This document shows, one piece after another, positions 36,497 to 45,923 of a stretch of DNA of 64,000 nt. The stretch spans positions 1-64,000 of the forward strand of contig NZ_JAQGKQ010000052.1 of assembly GCF_028290025.1 (NCBI RefSeq), in the 5' to 3' direction. Source of the stretch: Cypionkella sp. (lineage in GTDB: Bacteria; Pseudomonadota; Alphaproteobacteria; Rhodobacterales; Rhodobacteraceae). Below the pieces are notes generated by a model. The model was given only the letters and a program-made list of their open reading frames with translations. It was not told the origin of the DNA and made no database searches. A program made the position numbers and the translations under genes. Each line of letters opens with the position of its first letter. The first letter of the stretch is position 1.

Positions 36497-37285
36497 ATGA
36501 CGCAAGCCCTGACCGATCGCCACGCCCTTGCCCTGCACCGCGCCCGCGCGACGGCATTTTTCATGCAAGAGGAGGCGGTCGCTGAAGTGCAGGATCGCCT
36601 GAGTGAGGTTAACAGGACGTTTACAAAACCGGTGGTGGTGACGGGTTTTCCGCATTTGTGGCCGGATTTTCCGACGATTGCCGATGATGAGGTGCTGGCT
36701 CTGCAACCCGAGACGCATGATCTGGTGATCAACGCCCTGACGCTGCAGTGGGCGAATGATCCGGTCGGCCAGTTGGTGCAGTGCCGCCGCAGCTTGCAGC
36801 CGGATGGGTTGTTTATTGGGTTGCTATTTGGCGGCCAGACTTTGACCGAGTTGCGGGTGTCGCTGGCGCAGGCCGAGGCCGAGGTGATGGGCGGGCTTTC
36901 GCCGCGCGTGCTGCCGATGGCAGAGATTCGCGATCTGGGCGGGTTGCTGCAACGCTCGGGTTTCGCGTTGCCGGTGGCGGACAGTTTTACCAAAACCGTT
37001 CTCTATCGCGATGCGTTCCATTTAATGCGAGACCTGCGCGCGATGGGCGAGGGTAATGCCTTGGCGGCACGGCTGCGGCATCCGACCCGCCGCGCTGTTC
37101 TGGCTCGTGCAGCAGAAATTTATGCGCAGAACTACGCCTCGCCCGACGGACTGATTCGTGCGACGTTTGAGATCATTTGTTTGACCGGATGGGCTCCGCA
37201 TGAGGGGCAGCAAAAGCCGCTGCGTCCGGGCACGGCTGCGGCGCGGTTAGAAGATGCGCTAAAGGCCGCAGCCAAGGACAGTTGA
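36497..37285 (+). CDS. Methyltransferase-like protein with degenerate SAM loop
   Basis: 262 residues, resembling the BioC/NDUFAF5 branch of class I methyltransferases (RATAFFMQEEAVAEVQDRLSEV, HDLVINALTLQWANDP, LQPDGLFIGLLFGGQTLTELR, GFALPVADSFTKTVLYRD). The glycine-rich motif I, normally LDLGCGTG-like, is replaced here by VVVTGFPHLW, so SAM binding is doubtful. NDUFAF5-type proteins help assemble respiratory complex I; whether this one keeps activity is unknown. No good ribosome site precedes the ATG at 36497. Confidence 0.72.
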   Translation: MTQALTDRHALALHRARATAFFMQEEAVAEVQDRLSEVNRTFTKPVVVTGFPHLWPDFPTIADDEVLALQPETHDLVINALTLQWANDPVGQLVQCRRSLQPDGLFIGLLFGGQTLTELRVSLAQAEAEVMGGLSPRVLPMAEIRDLGGLLQRSGFALPVADSFTKTVLYRDAFHLMRDLRAMGEGNALAARLRHPTRRAVLARAAEIYAQNYASPDGLIRATFEIICLTGWAPHEGQQKPLRPGTAAARLEDALKAAAKDS

Positions 37286-37331
37286 CGGCGCGCACAGTCG
37301 CGTTATCTCGGTGTCAGCTTTAGGAGCCAAC

Positions 37332-38390
37332 ATGACCGACATAGCCCCCGGAACCGCACGCCTCGCGCACGCTCCAGCCAAACATCCGCCTGTGAAGGCT
37401 GCCAAAATCGGCATTCTGCTGGCAAACCTCGGCACACCTGATGGTTACGATTACTGGTCAATGCGGCGGTATCTGTCGGAATTCCTGTCAGATAAGCGGG
37501 TGGTTGATATCCCGAACTGGAAGTGGCAACCCCTGTTACAGGGGCTTATTCTGTCGGTGCGCCCGTTCACTTCCGGGAAGAATTACAAGTTGATCTGGAA
37601 CCACGAGGCGAATGAAAGCCCGTTGTTGTCGATCACCAAAGCGCAGACAGCGGCGATTGCCGAAGCGGTTGCCGCCAAACACGGCGACCGCGTGATGGTG
37701 GATTTTGCCATGCGCTACGGCAACCCTTCGACCGGGTCCAAAGTGCGCGAGATGGTGGCGGCTGGGTGTGAGAGGATATTATTCTTCCCGCTGTATCCGC
37801 ACTACGCGGGGGCGACGACGGCTACCGCGAACGATGCTTTCTTCGCGGCATTGGCACACGAAAAGCGCCAGCCTGCCGCACGCACGGTTGCGGAGTATTT
37901 CGACCATCCCGCCTACATCGACGCTTTGGCGCAATCGGTGGAACGGGCTTACGCTAAATTGGACCATCGGCCAGACGTGCTGATCACTTCGTATCACGGT
38001 ATGCCGCTGCGCTACCTGATGGAGGGCGATCCCTATCATTGCCAATGCGCAAAAACCACGCGGTTGCTGCGGGAACGGCTTGGCTGGGAAAAAGGATCGA
38101 TTGATCTAACGTTCCAGTCTATTTTTGGCCGTGAGGAATGGCTGAAACCCTATACCGTGCAGCATGTTGCTGAACTTGCCAAACAGGGCAAAAAGCGCAT
38201 CGCGGTGATGGCCCCGGCGTTTTCTGCCGACTGCATTGAAACGCTGGAAGAAATCAACGGCGAGATTCGCGAGTCTTTTCAACATGCGGGCGGCGAGGAG
38301 TTCACATATATTGCATGTCTTAACGACGAACCGGCGCATATCAGCGCGTTGATGCAGGTTATCGAAGCAAATCTCGGTGGGTGGATTTAG
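37332..38390 (+). CDS. hemH: Ferrochelatase
   Basis: Inserts Fe2+ into protoporphyrin IX, the last step of haem synthesis. 352 residues. ILLANLGTPDGYDYWSMRRYLSEFLSDKRV, FAMRYGNPS, the catalytic-His region SYHGMPLRYLMEGDPYHCQC, TFQSIFGREEWLKPYT and PAFSADCIETLEEI are all present. ATG at 37332 has AGGAG 6 nt upstream. The starts just before (37311) lacks one. Confidence 0.96.
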   Translation: MTDIAPGTARLAHAPAKHPPVKAAKIGILLANLGTPDGYDYWSMRRYLSEFLSDKRVVDIPNWKWQPLLQGLILSVRPFTSGKNYKLIWNHEANESPLLSITKAQTAAIAEAVAAKHGDRVMVDFAMRYGNPSTGSKVREMVAAGCERILFFPLYPHYAGATTATANDAFFAALAHEKRQPAARTVAEYFDHPAYIDALAQSVERAYAKLDHRPDVLITSYHGMPLRYLMEGDPYHCQCAKTTRLLRERLGWEKGSIDLTFQSIFGREEWLKPYTVQHVAELAKQGKKRIAVMAPAFSADCIETLEEINGEIRESFQHAGGEEFTYIACLNDEPAHISALMQVIEANLGGWI

Positions 38391-38435
38391 AGGCTACGCA
38401 ATCTGACATAACGCGACGACGAAAGCACAAAATAG

Positions 38436-38464
38436 AAAAAGGACGGCAGTTTGACCTGCCGCCC
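38436..38464 (-). terminator. Terminator of the small exported protein gene
   Basis: CGGCAG (38444-38449) pairs with CTGCCG (38456-38461), extended by GG/CC outside a mismatch. On the reverse strand TTTTT follows. 20 bp after the stop of the gene at 38485. Confidence 0.75.
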
Positions 38465-38484
38465 CTTCAAATTCGATCCAAGGA

Positions 38485-38667
38485 TTAGTTGGACGAAACA
38501 GCAGCAGCTACAACGAGCAGCAACAGCAGCGGGATCAAGATGCCGCCCGAGGACGACGTGGTCGCCGCTTTGACGATTTCCGGTTCCATTACGGGTTCAA
38601 CAACGCCGCCAGCAAAAGCGGTGGTAGCAGCAACCGACAAAGCGGCAGCAAGAGCGATTTTTTTCAT
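38485..38667 (-). CDS. Very small exported/membrane protein, 60 residues
   Basis: Signal peptide MKKIALAAALSVAATTAFAGG, a short acidic/proline stretch VVEPVMEPEIV, a Ser/Thr spacer and a C-terminal hydrophobic run GGILIPLLLLLVVAAAVSSN. So the mature product would be a tiny periplasmic peptide with a C-terminal membrane segment. ATG at 38667 has GGAGA 7 nt upstream and its own terminator. Proteins with this layout recur in Rhodobacteraceae next to hemH or alone; no function is known to me. The 293 bp upstream (38668-38960) hold no other gene. Confidence 0.85.
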   Translation of the reverse strand: MKKIALAAALSVAATTAFAGGVVEPVMEPEIVKAATTSSSGGILIPLLLLLVVAAAVSSN

Positions 38668-38960
38668 GTCTATCTCCAGTTTTCTGCATACCGCCAATTC
38701 GCAGAGGCGACGGTACACACCCAAGAATATTCCTCGTAACTGCTCTGTAACCCGGCTCTCATCAAAATTGCAACGGTCCTCCAAATGCAGCACCACAGCA
38801 CGTTGGGTTGTCGTCAATTTAGCAACACTTAGACAGCGATATTCTGCGGTGGCTTGGCTTGACCGAAAAGGCTTTGGTTTCAATAAGAACGAAAGCCCGC
38901 ACCGCGGCCGAAACGGCAGCGATGCAGGCATGAAAAGACCCGAAATCTGACAGGCGCGCG

Positions 38961-39566
38961 TTAAATTAGCATCACCTGAGTGCCGACTTTGGCCAAGGCA
39001 TAAAGCTCGAGAATATGCTCATTATAAAGCCCAACGCAGCCGCTGGAAGACCGGCGACCAATCTTGCGAGTGTCGTGGGTGCCGTGGATGCGATACGCGG
39101 GCCAGCCAAGATACAAAGCGCGCACGCCCAATGGATTATCGGGCGAACCGCCCGGGATCACCTTGGGCCAATCGGGATGGGCTGCCAACATCGACTGGGT
39201 GGGAATCCAGCGGGGATTCTCAACCTTTTGAATGACATCGGTGCGACCGCGCCGTGTCAACTCATCGTTCAACGGTACCGATGTCGGATAAAGCTTATAG
39301 GTGCTCAGATCTTCTGACCAGTAATGTAACGCGCGCGAGTTCAGATCGGCAAGGATAACACCATTGCGGGTGTTGTCGAAATAATCGCGCCAATCCAGCA
39401 TCCGAAAGCCCGAGATATTATTGCGCACCGGACCAGCAAGCGGCGTGTCCATTTCGGTGCTATTGGCTTGCTGCGCGGCGGCTGGCAGGGCGGCGGCGGT
39501 CAAAACCGTAGCAGCGCCTCCCAAAAACAGGCGGCGGTTCAGCGTCTTGTGGGCTTCGGCGACCAT
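38961..39566 (-). CDS. L,D-transpeptidase (YkuD), Tat-exported
   Basis: About 201 residues. The N-terminus RRLFLGGAATVLTAAALPAAA is a twin-arginine signal. The YkuD catalytic block is IHGTHDTRKIGRRSSSGCVGL, with His and the nucleophile Cys. Such enzymes make 3-3 peptidoglycan cross-links or attach proteins to the wall. ATG at 39566 has GGAGAAG 8 nt upstream; an ATG at 39587 is also in frame. Diverges from the CAP lipoprotein gene; a second transpeptidase lies at 40334. Confidence 0.9.
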   Translation of the reverse strand: MVAEAHKTLNRRLFLGGAATVLTAAALPAAAQQANSTEMDTPLAGPVRNNISGFRMLDWRDYFDNTRNGVILADLNSRALHYWSEDLSTYKLYPTSVPLNDELTRRGRTDVIQKVENPRWIPTQSMLAAHPDWPKVIPGGSPDNPLGVRALYLGWPAYRIHGTHDTRKIGRRSSSGCVGLYNEHILELYALAKVGTQVMLI

Positions 39567-39765
39567 GCGCTCTTCTCCATTATTCATCTGCTCTGGCCAG
39601 CTTTTACTGCCTCAACGCGCCCGCCGCAAATCAAACAGACGTTAGTAGGCGATCAGACGCCATATTTTACACAATTTATCTGCGATGGATTTGAAACCCG
39701 GCGCGGACTTCGCTAAGCACAAGCAAACAAAGGGCCATCCTCGGCCCACATAGGGTAAAAGACAA

Positions 39766-40281
39766 ATGAACAGACGGACAGCCCTTGTCTCAGGCAGTGC
39801 AGCGTTATTGGTAGCTTCTTGTGGTATGAGTTCAGCACCTCCAGTGGATGCTTCGGGCAATTCCATGCCAAGGGTGTATCGCATCACCCGGGCGGAAGCC
39901 GAAAAAATACCGTTCCGGCTGCTCGATTCGGTGAATGCCTTGCGCGCCGCCAAGAACGCGCCGGCGCTATCCTACAATGCCGCGCTAAATGCAGCCGCTT
40001 TGACCCATTCGCGGGATATGTCGGTGCAGAATCGGCCTTGGCATTTCGGCTCTGATGGCTCGTCGCCACTGCTGAGAGTGCAGCGCGTTGGCTACACCGG
40101 CCAGTTTATGGGGGAAACCATCTCGGAAACCTATCAGACCGAGCTGGAGACGCTTTCAGCCTGGATGGCCGAGGCGGACACCCGCGATGTTATCCTAAAT
40201 GCGGCCGCGCGGGAAATCGGTTTTGCGTGGTTCCAAGAAGAGTCTGGCAAGATCTGGTGGACTTTGATCACCGGCGCTTGA
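39766..40281 (+). CDS. CAP-domain (SCP/PR-1-like) lipoprotein
   Basis: 171 residues; lipobox LVASC with Cys19, then a CAP fold (LLDSVNALRAAKNAPALSYNAALNAAALTHSRDMSVQNRPWHFG, GETISETYQTELETLSAWMAEADTRDVILNAAAREIGFAW). CAP proteins are often exported and of unclear role in bacteria. Lies between two L,D-transpeptidases, so an envelope function is likely. ATG at 39766; own terminator follows. Confidence 0.88.
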   Translation: MNRRTALVSGSAALLVASCGMSSAPPVDASGNSMPRVYRITRAEAEKIPFRLLDSVNALRAAKNAPALSYNAALNAAALTHSRDMSVQNRPWHFGSDGSSPLLRVQRVGYTGQFMGETISETYQTELETLSAWMAEADTRDVILNAAAREIGFAWFQEESGKIWWTLITGA

Positions 40282-40304
40282 TCGCGCCAACAGCTTGCCA
40301 GATT

Positions 40305-40327
40305 GGGGGCCGGTTGGCCCCCTTTTT
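40305..40327 (+). terminator. Terminator after the CAP lipoprotein gene
   Basis: GGGGGCC (40305-40311), loop GGTT, GGCCCCC (40316-40322), then TTTTT. Strong intrinsic terminator 24 bp after the stop. Confidence 0.9.
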
Positions 40328-40333
40328 CATGGC

Positions 40334-40846
40334 TCAGGGCAGGATCTGAATTGGCGTCCCGGGCTTGACCATCGCGTAGATGTTCTCAACCTCGTCATCG
40401 GTGACGGCGATACAGCCCGCGGTCCAATCAACGCTGGAAACTTTGCGCTTTTTGCCGTTGGCTTTGCGCGGCGGCCCGCCATGGATCATGATATCGCCGC
40501 CCGGAGGCTTGCCGAGCAACTCGGCATTGGCGCGATCTTCATCGTTGGGATAGCTGATGCCAAGTGACAGGTGATAGGCAGAGTTTGGATTGCGGTGGCT
40601 GATAAAATAGATGCCCTCGGGCGTCTTCATGTCGCCTTCAAACTCTTTGTCACCGATCGGCATGCCGCCCAGTCCGATGTCATACTGTTTGATGACTTTG
40701 CTGTTGTGGAGCAGATACATCTTGCGATTGGCTTTTTGCACCTGAATCGAAGTAATCTCTGGCCCGTGATAGGTCTTGAATTTCGACGAGCACGCCGTCA
40801 GAGCAAGCCCGGCCAACACTACCAAAATAATTCGCAAAAACTGCAT
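40334..40846 (-). CDS. L,D-transpeptidase (YkuD), lipoprotein
   Basis: About 170 residues. Lipobox LTAC after a hydrophobic stretch (LVVLAGLALTAC) marks it as a lipoprotein. YkuD core: IQVQKANRKMYLLHNSKVIKQYDIGLG, TPEGIYFI, MIHGGPP and DWTAGCIAVTDDEV, with the His and Cys of the active site. ATG at 40846 (MQFLRI); a TTG extension to 40882 is less likely. Distinct from the Tat-exported enzyme 1 kb away. Confidence 0.9.
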   Translation of the reverse strand: MQFLRIILVVLAGLALTACSSKFKTYHGPEITSIQVQKANRKMYLLHNSKVIKQYDIGLGGMPIGDKEFEGDMKTPEGIYFISHRNPNSAYHLSLGISYPNDEDRANAELLGKPPGGDIMIHGGPPRKANGKKRKVSSVDWTAGCIAVTDDEVENIYAMVKPGTPIQILP

Positions 40847-40960
40847 CGACTGCCCGTCCGTTATTATATTTTCCTTGGGCAATAGCGAAATTTTGCGGTT
40901 TTGCCTAGTCTACGAATAGGCACAGTAGATCACGCTTTTTTCAACGGACGTGAGATTTGT

Positions 40961-42184
40961 CTAAGTGCGGCTAAAGCGGCCAACCAGCTCGACATGCGCC
41001 GACCAGCGAAATTGATCGACCACCTGCACCCAATCCAAGCTATAACCGCCCGCAATCAACATCTTAGCATCGCGTGCAAAGCTGATCGGGTTGCACGACA
41101 CCGACGCAATCACCGGAACCTTGCTGCGCGCTAGCACTGCCATCTGCGCCTCGGCCCCGGCACGCGGCGGGTCGATCACCACGGCATCAATGCCCTTGAA
41201 CTCATCGTCTTCCAGCGGTCGACGAAACAAGTCGCGGGTTTCCACCGTGACGCGCTTTAAGCCCTCGGTGTTATTGGCGGCTTTCGCCAGAGCAGCAGTC
41301 ATCGCAGGCTCACCCTCGACCGCAAGCACTTCGGCGCGTTCGGCAAGCGGCAAAGCAAAGGTGCCAATGCCTGCAAACAGATCGACGATCTTCTTGGCCG
41401 GACCAATCGCCAAAGCCACAGTGCGCAGCAGAGCTTGTTCGCCCTCATGCGTTGCCTGCAAAAACGCTCCCGGCGGTGGTGACACCAAGGCGCGGCCAAA
41501 CCGCTGCATCGGCGCGGTGCGCAAAGCAACCGTATCGCCATTCCACGTGAGCCGCGCGAAACCATAAGTTTCGGTCACGCGGGCGAGTTCCAGTTGCAAC
41601 TGACCGTCAAGCGGCTTGCCGCCCACAACCATCACATCGGCCCCTGAAAGTGAGCGCGTCACCGTCAGCGAAACCTCAGCCGTGCGACTACCACCCAGCT
41701 TGACCATGGCTTGCAGCCCCGGAAACGTCGCGAGCAGATCGGGATGCAGCAGTTGGCAGTTCGGAACCTCAACCACCATGTCGGATGCCCGCGCGTGAAA
41801 CCCCATCAGCGCGCCGTTCTTGGTCCGCCGCGCCGCAATCGTCGCACGACGGCGCGATTTCGGCGGTGACGTGATAATCGGCCTGAACTCGGCTTCCAAC
41901 CCCTGCCCAGCCAACGCGCCCTTGACGATGCCCAGCTTCCAGTCGGCGACAAACGCCTCAGAAGCGTGCTGCATCATGCAACCACCGCAGGTTTTCGCAT
42001 GCGGACATGGCGGCTTCACCCGATCAACCGAGGGCGTGACAATGCGGTAGTCTGCGAGCTGATCGCCTTGCAGATCGCCCTCGACTTCTTCTCCCGGCAG
42101 CATTCCGGGAACAAAGATTGCCCCCAAAGGCCCCTGTGCGATTCCGTCGCCAAGGTGACCCAGCCGGTCGATGGTAACTTTCAC
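40961..42184 (-). CDS. RNA m5U methyltransferase, RumA/TrmA family
   Basis: 407 residues. Four cysteines for a 4Fe-4S cluster: Cys60, Cys66, Cys69 (CPHAKTCGGC) and one in VPNCQLLH. Methyltransferase motifs VDLFAGIGTFALPLAERA and DPPRAG, with the catalytic Cys in SVSCNP. A short TRAM-like N-terminus (KVTIDRLGHLGDGIAQG) precedes. Methylates uridine in 23S rRNA or tRNA; the exact site cannot be told. The GTG at 42184 overlaps the ABC gene stop by 4 nt (GTGA), so coupled. Confidence 0.9.
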   Translation of the reverse strand: MKVTIDRLGHLGDGIAQGPLGAIFVPGMLPGEEVEGDLQGDQLADYRIVTPSVDRVKPPCPHAKTCGGCMMQHASEAFVADWKLGIVKGALAGQGLEAEFRPIITSPPKSRRRATIAARRTKNGALMGFHARASDMVVEVPNCQLLHPDLLATFPGLQAMVKLGGSRTAEVSLTVTRSLSGADVMVVGGKPLDGQLQLELARVTETYGFARLTWNGDTVALRTAPMQRFGRALVSPPPGAFLQATHEGEQALLRTVALAIGPAKKIVDLFAGIGTFALPLAERAEVLAVEGEPAMTAALAKAANNTEGLKRVTVETRDLFRRPLEDDEFKGIDAVVIDPPRAGAEAQMAVLARSKVPVIASVSCNPISFARDAKMLIAGGYSLDWVQVVDQFRWSAHVELVGRFSRT

Positions 42185-44031
42185 TCTGCCGCTTCCTTTT
42201 CCTCGATGCCGATGAAGCCGCCTGATTGACGATTCCAATAGCGCGCGTATAGCCCCGCTTGCGCAAGCAACTCTGCATGGCTGCCCTGTTCCACAACGCG
42301 GCCCGCGTCAAGCACCACAATTCGGTCCATTTCGGCAATCGTTGAAAGCCTGTGCGCTATAGCCAGCACAGTTTTACCCTGCATCACCGAAGTCAAAGCG
42401 GTCTGAATGCTGGCCTCAACTTCCGAGTCGAGCGCACTGGTCGCCTCATCCAACACCAGAATCGGAGCATCTTTTAGGAAAGCCCGCGCCAGTGCGATGC
42501 GCTGCCTCTGCCCACCTGACAGCTTCACGCCACGCTCACCGAGATAGGCGTCATAGCCTTTGCGCCCGGCAAAATCGCGCAGATTCAAGATAAACTCATG
42601 CGCTTCAGCCTGCTTGGCCGCGGCAATCATCATCTCCTCGGTGGCCTCTGGGTTGCCATACATGATGTTCTCGCGCGCGGTGCGGTTGAACATCGCGGTT
42701 TCCTGCGTGACCATGCCGATCTGGCGGCGCAAACTTTCCTGCGTCACCGTCCGCACGTCAATGCCATCAATCAGAACGCGGCCCTTTTCGGCATCATAGA
42801 GCCGTAAAAGCAGCGCCACGAGGGTCGATTTCCCCGCACCCGAAGCGCCGACTATGCCAATCTTTTCGCCGGCGTTGATCGTAAGGTTCAGATCATCCAC
42901 CCCGCCGCGCCCGTCCTCGGTCTTGCGACCATAGGCAAACGATACATGCTCCATCCGCACTTCGCCCCGCACCCGTGGCATCTCAACCGCGTTGGGCGAG
43001 TCGTTTAAAGTGTAAGGCGGGGTTAGCGTTTTGACTCCATCCTCGACCTCACCCAGATTGCCGAACACCGCCATCAGACTGAACGAAACCCAACCAGTCA
43101 TCTGCGCCAGGCGGAAAGCAATCGCTCCCGCCGCCGCAATATCGCCCGCAGTGGCACCGCCTTGCGACCAAAGGTAAACCGTCGCGCCCACCAACAGCAC
43201 CGGAAGCACGCCCGCCAAAGCCATCAGGCTCAACCGGAACCAACTAGAGATAATACCGTACTCGATCGCCTTATCACGGAAAGCATTCATCGCTTCCAAC
43301 GCCACGCCATCCTCATGCCGAGAATGGGCGAACAGCTTCACGGTTTTCATATTGGTGACGGTGTCAACAATTTGCCCTGTAACCATCGCGCGCGCCGCCG
43401 CCCGAGAGGCCGAAGCGCCGCGCACTTTCTTCAAGAAGCCCTTGATAAACAGGATATAAGCAGCGATCCATGCCACCAACAGCAGCGAAATCCAGCCATT
43501 GATCGTGCTTAGCAGCGCCACCGATCCTGCAACCGAAGCCAGCGAAAACGCCATGGTTTCGATGCTGCCCGAGACAACATCTGTCGCCGCCCGTGCCACC
43601 TGCATTTGCTTTTGCGCAATCCGCCCGGCGAAATCATTGTCGAAAAACGTCACAGCCTGGCCCAATGTCCATCGGTGCATCCGAGACAGGATCAGCGGGA
43701 ACAGATTGGGTTCAACAATAATCGCCGCCGCATGGGTGGTCATCCCGAAGATCAGCGGGCGCGCGATCAGGTAGAACGCCACGAAACCAACGAATAACCA
43801 GATTTGATCCGTAAACACGGTCGCAGGGTTGGCAGTATTTGCCGCATCAATGACGTCGCCAAGAATCGTCGCCGAAATCGCCTCTAGTGACCCCGAACAT
43901 GCTGACCAAAACGTCGCCCACAAAATTCCCGGCCAAGCGCCCTGCACCGCCCATAAGAAGAATTTCCATGTCGTTGCAGGCGGATTGGTTCCGGCTGGGC
44001 GAAACGGCTTGATCGTGGGAAAAAGTCTCAT
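42181..44031 (-). CDS. ABC exporter half-transporter, subunit 2
   Basis: 616 residues: about six membrane helices (to about 320) and an ATPase domain with Walker A GASGAGKST, signature LSGGQRQR, Walker B ILVLDEATSALD and switch His in AIAHRLST. Same layout as the gene upstream, with a 4-nt overlap (ATGA), so they most likely form a heterodimer. Lipid or drug export is usual for the type (MsbA/multidrug group); substrate unknown. Confidence 0.92.
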   Translation of the reverse strand: MRLFPTIKPFRPAGTNPPATTWKFFLWAVQGAWPGILWATFWSACSGSLEAISATILGDVIDAANTANPATVFTDQIWLFVGFVAFYLIARPLIFGMTTHAAAIIVEPNLFPLILSRMHRWTLGQAVTFFDNDFAGRIAQKQMQVARAATDVVSGSIETMAFSLASVAGSVALLSTINGWISLLLVAWIAAYILFIKGFLKKVRGASASRAAARAMVTGQIVDTVTNMKTVKLFAHSRHEDGVALEAMNAFRDKAIEYGIISSWFRLSLMALAGVLPVLLVGATVYLWSQGGATAGDIAAAGAIAFRLAQMTGWVSFSLMAVFGNLGEVEDGVKTLTPPYTLNDSPNAVEMPRVRGEVRMEHVSFAYGRKTEDGRGGVDDLNLTINAGEKIGIVGASGAGKSTLVALLLRLYDAEKGRVLIDGIDVRTVTQESLRRQIGMVTQETAMFNRTARENIMYGNPEATEEMMIAAAKQAEAHEFILNLRDFAGRKGYDAYLGERGVKLSGGQRQRIALARAFLKDAPILVLDEATSALDSEVEASIQTALTSVMQGKTVLAIAHRLSTIAEMDRIVVLDAGRVVEQGSHAELLAQAGLYARYWNRQSGGFIGIEEKEAAE

Positions 44032-45869
44032 TCATCCGTCTCCAACCCAATGAACCCGCCCGATTGGCGCGCCCAAAACCGAGCGTAAAGCCCGTTCGCT
44101 TTCAGCAAGTCATTGTGCGAGCCGGACTCGGCAACGTGGCCATCCTCGAGCACCACAATCCGGTCCATTGCCGCAATTGTCGAAAGCCTATGTGCAATTG
44201 CGATCACGGTTTTGCCCTGCATGACACCAAAAAGCGCCTCTTGAATCGCCGCCTCGGCCTCAGAATCCAGCGCCGAGGTCGCCTCATCCAAGATCAAAAT
44301 CGGTGCATTCTTCAGGATGACCCGCGCCAAAGCCACGCGCTGACGTTGCCCGCCCGACAATTTCACGCCACGCTCACCAACATGCGCGTCATACCCCCTA
44401 CGACCTTCAGGGTCTTGTAACGTCAGAATAAAGTCGTGTGCATCGGCCTGCTTTGCCGCGGTAATCATCTGCGCTTCGGTCGCGTCTGGCCGCCCATACA
44501 AGATATTCTCGCGCACCGAGCGATGGAGCAGACTGCTGTCCTGACTGACCATGCCAATTCGTCTGCGCACCGAGTCTTGCGTCACCAGCGCGATGTCCTG
44601 GCCATCAATTAAAATCCGGCCCGCCTCGGTATCGTAAAACCTCAACATCAGCTTCACTAACGTCGATTTGCCCGCACCAGAGCGCCCGACAATGCCGATC
44701 TTTTCGCCCGGAGCAACTTCCAGCGAGATAGACTGCAAGCCACCCGAGCCGCGCCCGTAATGGTGCGAAACGCCTTCAATCTCAACGCGGCCCTCGCGAA
44801 ACTGCAACTCTGGAGCAGCGGGACGATCCACCAGCGCAATCGGCTCTGTGATGGTCTGCATCCCCTCCTGCACCGTGCCGAGATTTTGAACCAAGTTGGT
44901 CGTCGCCCACATGATCCAATAGGTCATGTTGTTCAGCCGCAGGACCAACGTCACCGCAGCAGCAACCGTCCCGACACTTGCAAGGCTTTGATACCAAAGC
45001 CACATTGCCCAAGCCGTCACGGACACAATCAGCAGGCCGTTCAAGCCGGTCAGGATAATATCCATCTTGGTAACAACGCGCATTTCGGTAAATAAGGTCT
45101 GCCGGGCGCGCTCAATCGCCTCACGTCCGTAGTTTTCCTCAAGATCGTGATGCGCAAACAGCTTTACCGAATGGATGTTGGAATAGGCATCGACCACCCG
45201 TCCGGTCACCAAGGATCGCGCCTCGGAACTCGCGGTTGAGGCTGGCCCTGCCCGCTCGATCGTCCAACGCATCAGCGCGACATAGCCTGCAAACCACAAC
45301 ACCAGCGGCAACAAAAGCCGCACATCGGCGCCCGCCAGCATGATCGCCGCACCAACCAGTGTGGTCGAGGCAAACGCCACCGCGTCAAAGGTCTGAAACA
45401 CCGCCTCGCCTGCTGCCGGAGGGGCCTGCATGATCCGATTGGCGATCCGACCCGCGAAGTCAGACTCAAACCAGCCAACAGGTTGCCGCAGCACGTGCCG
45501 ATGCGCCCGCCAGCGCATCATCGTGCCAAAATTTGGCAGAATCGTATTGTGGAGCAAGGCGACTCCGGCGCCACTGATAACGGGGCGCAAGATCAGAACC
45601 ACAAGCGCCACGAGGATAATTTCGCTGCCATGGCTTGCCCAAACCTCGGCGGGGTGGCCATTTGCCAGCAAATCCACCAGCCGACCGACGTACCAGATCA
45701 GCCCGACGTCGAATGCCGAATTTGCCGTGGCAATCAACGCCGTTGCCGCAAAAACCTTGCGAAACGGCCGGACATAATCGCGCAGAAACGGCCACAACTT
45801 ACGGGGCGGCGTGTCGGTCTGGGCGTAAGAGATATAGGGGTCAACGAGACCCTCAAAGAATTTGAACAT
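44028..45869 (-). CDS. ABC exporter half-transporter, subunit 1
   Basis: 613 residues: about six membrane helices, then ATPase with Walker A GRSGAGKST, LSGGQRQR, ILILDEATSALD and AIAHRLST. Both partners keep a Glu after Walker B and so are probably both active, unlike asymmetric heterodimers. Starts with ATG at 45869. Part of the reverse-strand run hslO-nudix-cca-ABC-ABC-rumA. Confidence 0.92.
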   Translation of the reverse strand: MFKFFEGLVDPYISYAQTDTPPRKLWPFLRDYVRPFRKVFAATALIATANSAFDVGLIWYVGRLVDLLANGHPAEVWASHGSEIILVALVVLILRPVISGAGVALLHNTILPNFGTMMRWRAHRHVLRQPVGWFESDFAGRIANRIMQAPPAAGEAVFQTFDAVAFASTTLVGAAIMLAGADVRLLLPLVLWFAGYVALMRWTIERAGPASTASSEARSLVTGRVVDAYSNIHSVKLFAHHDLEENYGREAIERARQTLFTEMRVVTKMDIILTGLNGLLIVSVTAWAMWLWYQSLASVGTVAAAVTLVLRLNNMTYWIMWATTNLVQNLGTVQEGMQTITEPIALVDRPAAPELQFREGRVEIEGVSHHYGRGSGGLQSISLEVAPGEKIGIVGRSGAGKSTLVKLMLRFYDTEAGRILIDGQDIALVTQDSVRRRIGMVSQDSSLLHRSVRENILYGRPDATEAQMITAAKQADAHDFILTLQDPEGRRGYDAHVGERGVKLSGGQRQRVALARVILKNAPILILDEATSALDSEAEAAIQEALFGVMQGKTVIAIAHRLSTIAAMDRIVVLEDGHVAESGSHNDLLKANGLYARFWARQSGGFIGLETDE

Positions 45870-45923
45870 GCTGATCTCGGGTTTCCCCTTCGCATATAGC
45901 GCCGAAGGAGGGCGAAGGAAACC

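Noticed and set aside
38668-38931. In-frame upstream extension of the small exported protein (to 148 residues)
   Set aside because: It would bury the signal peptide in mid-protein, and the inner ATG has a strong ribosome site.
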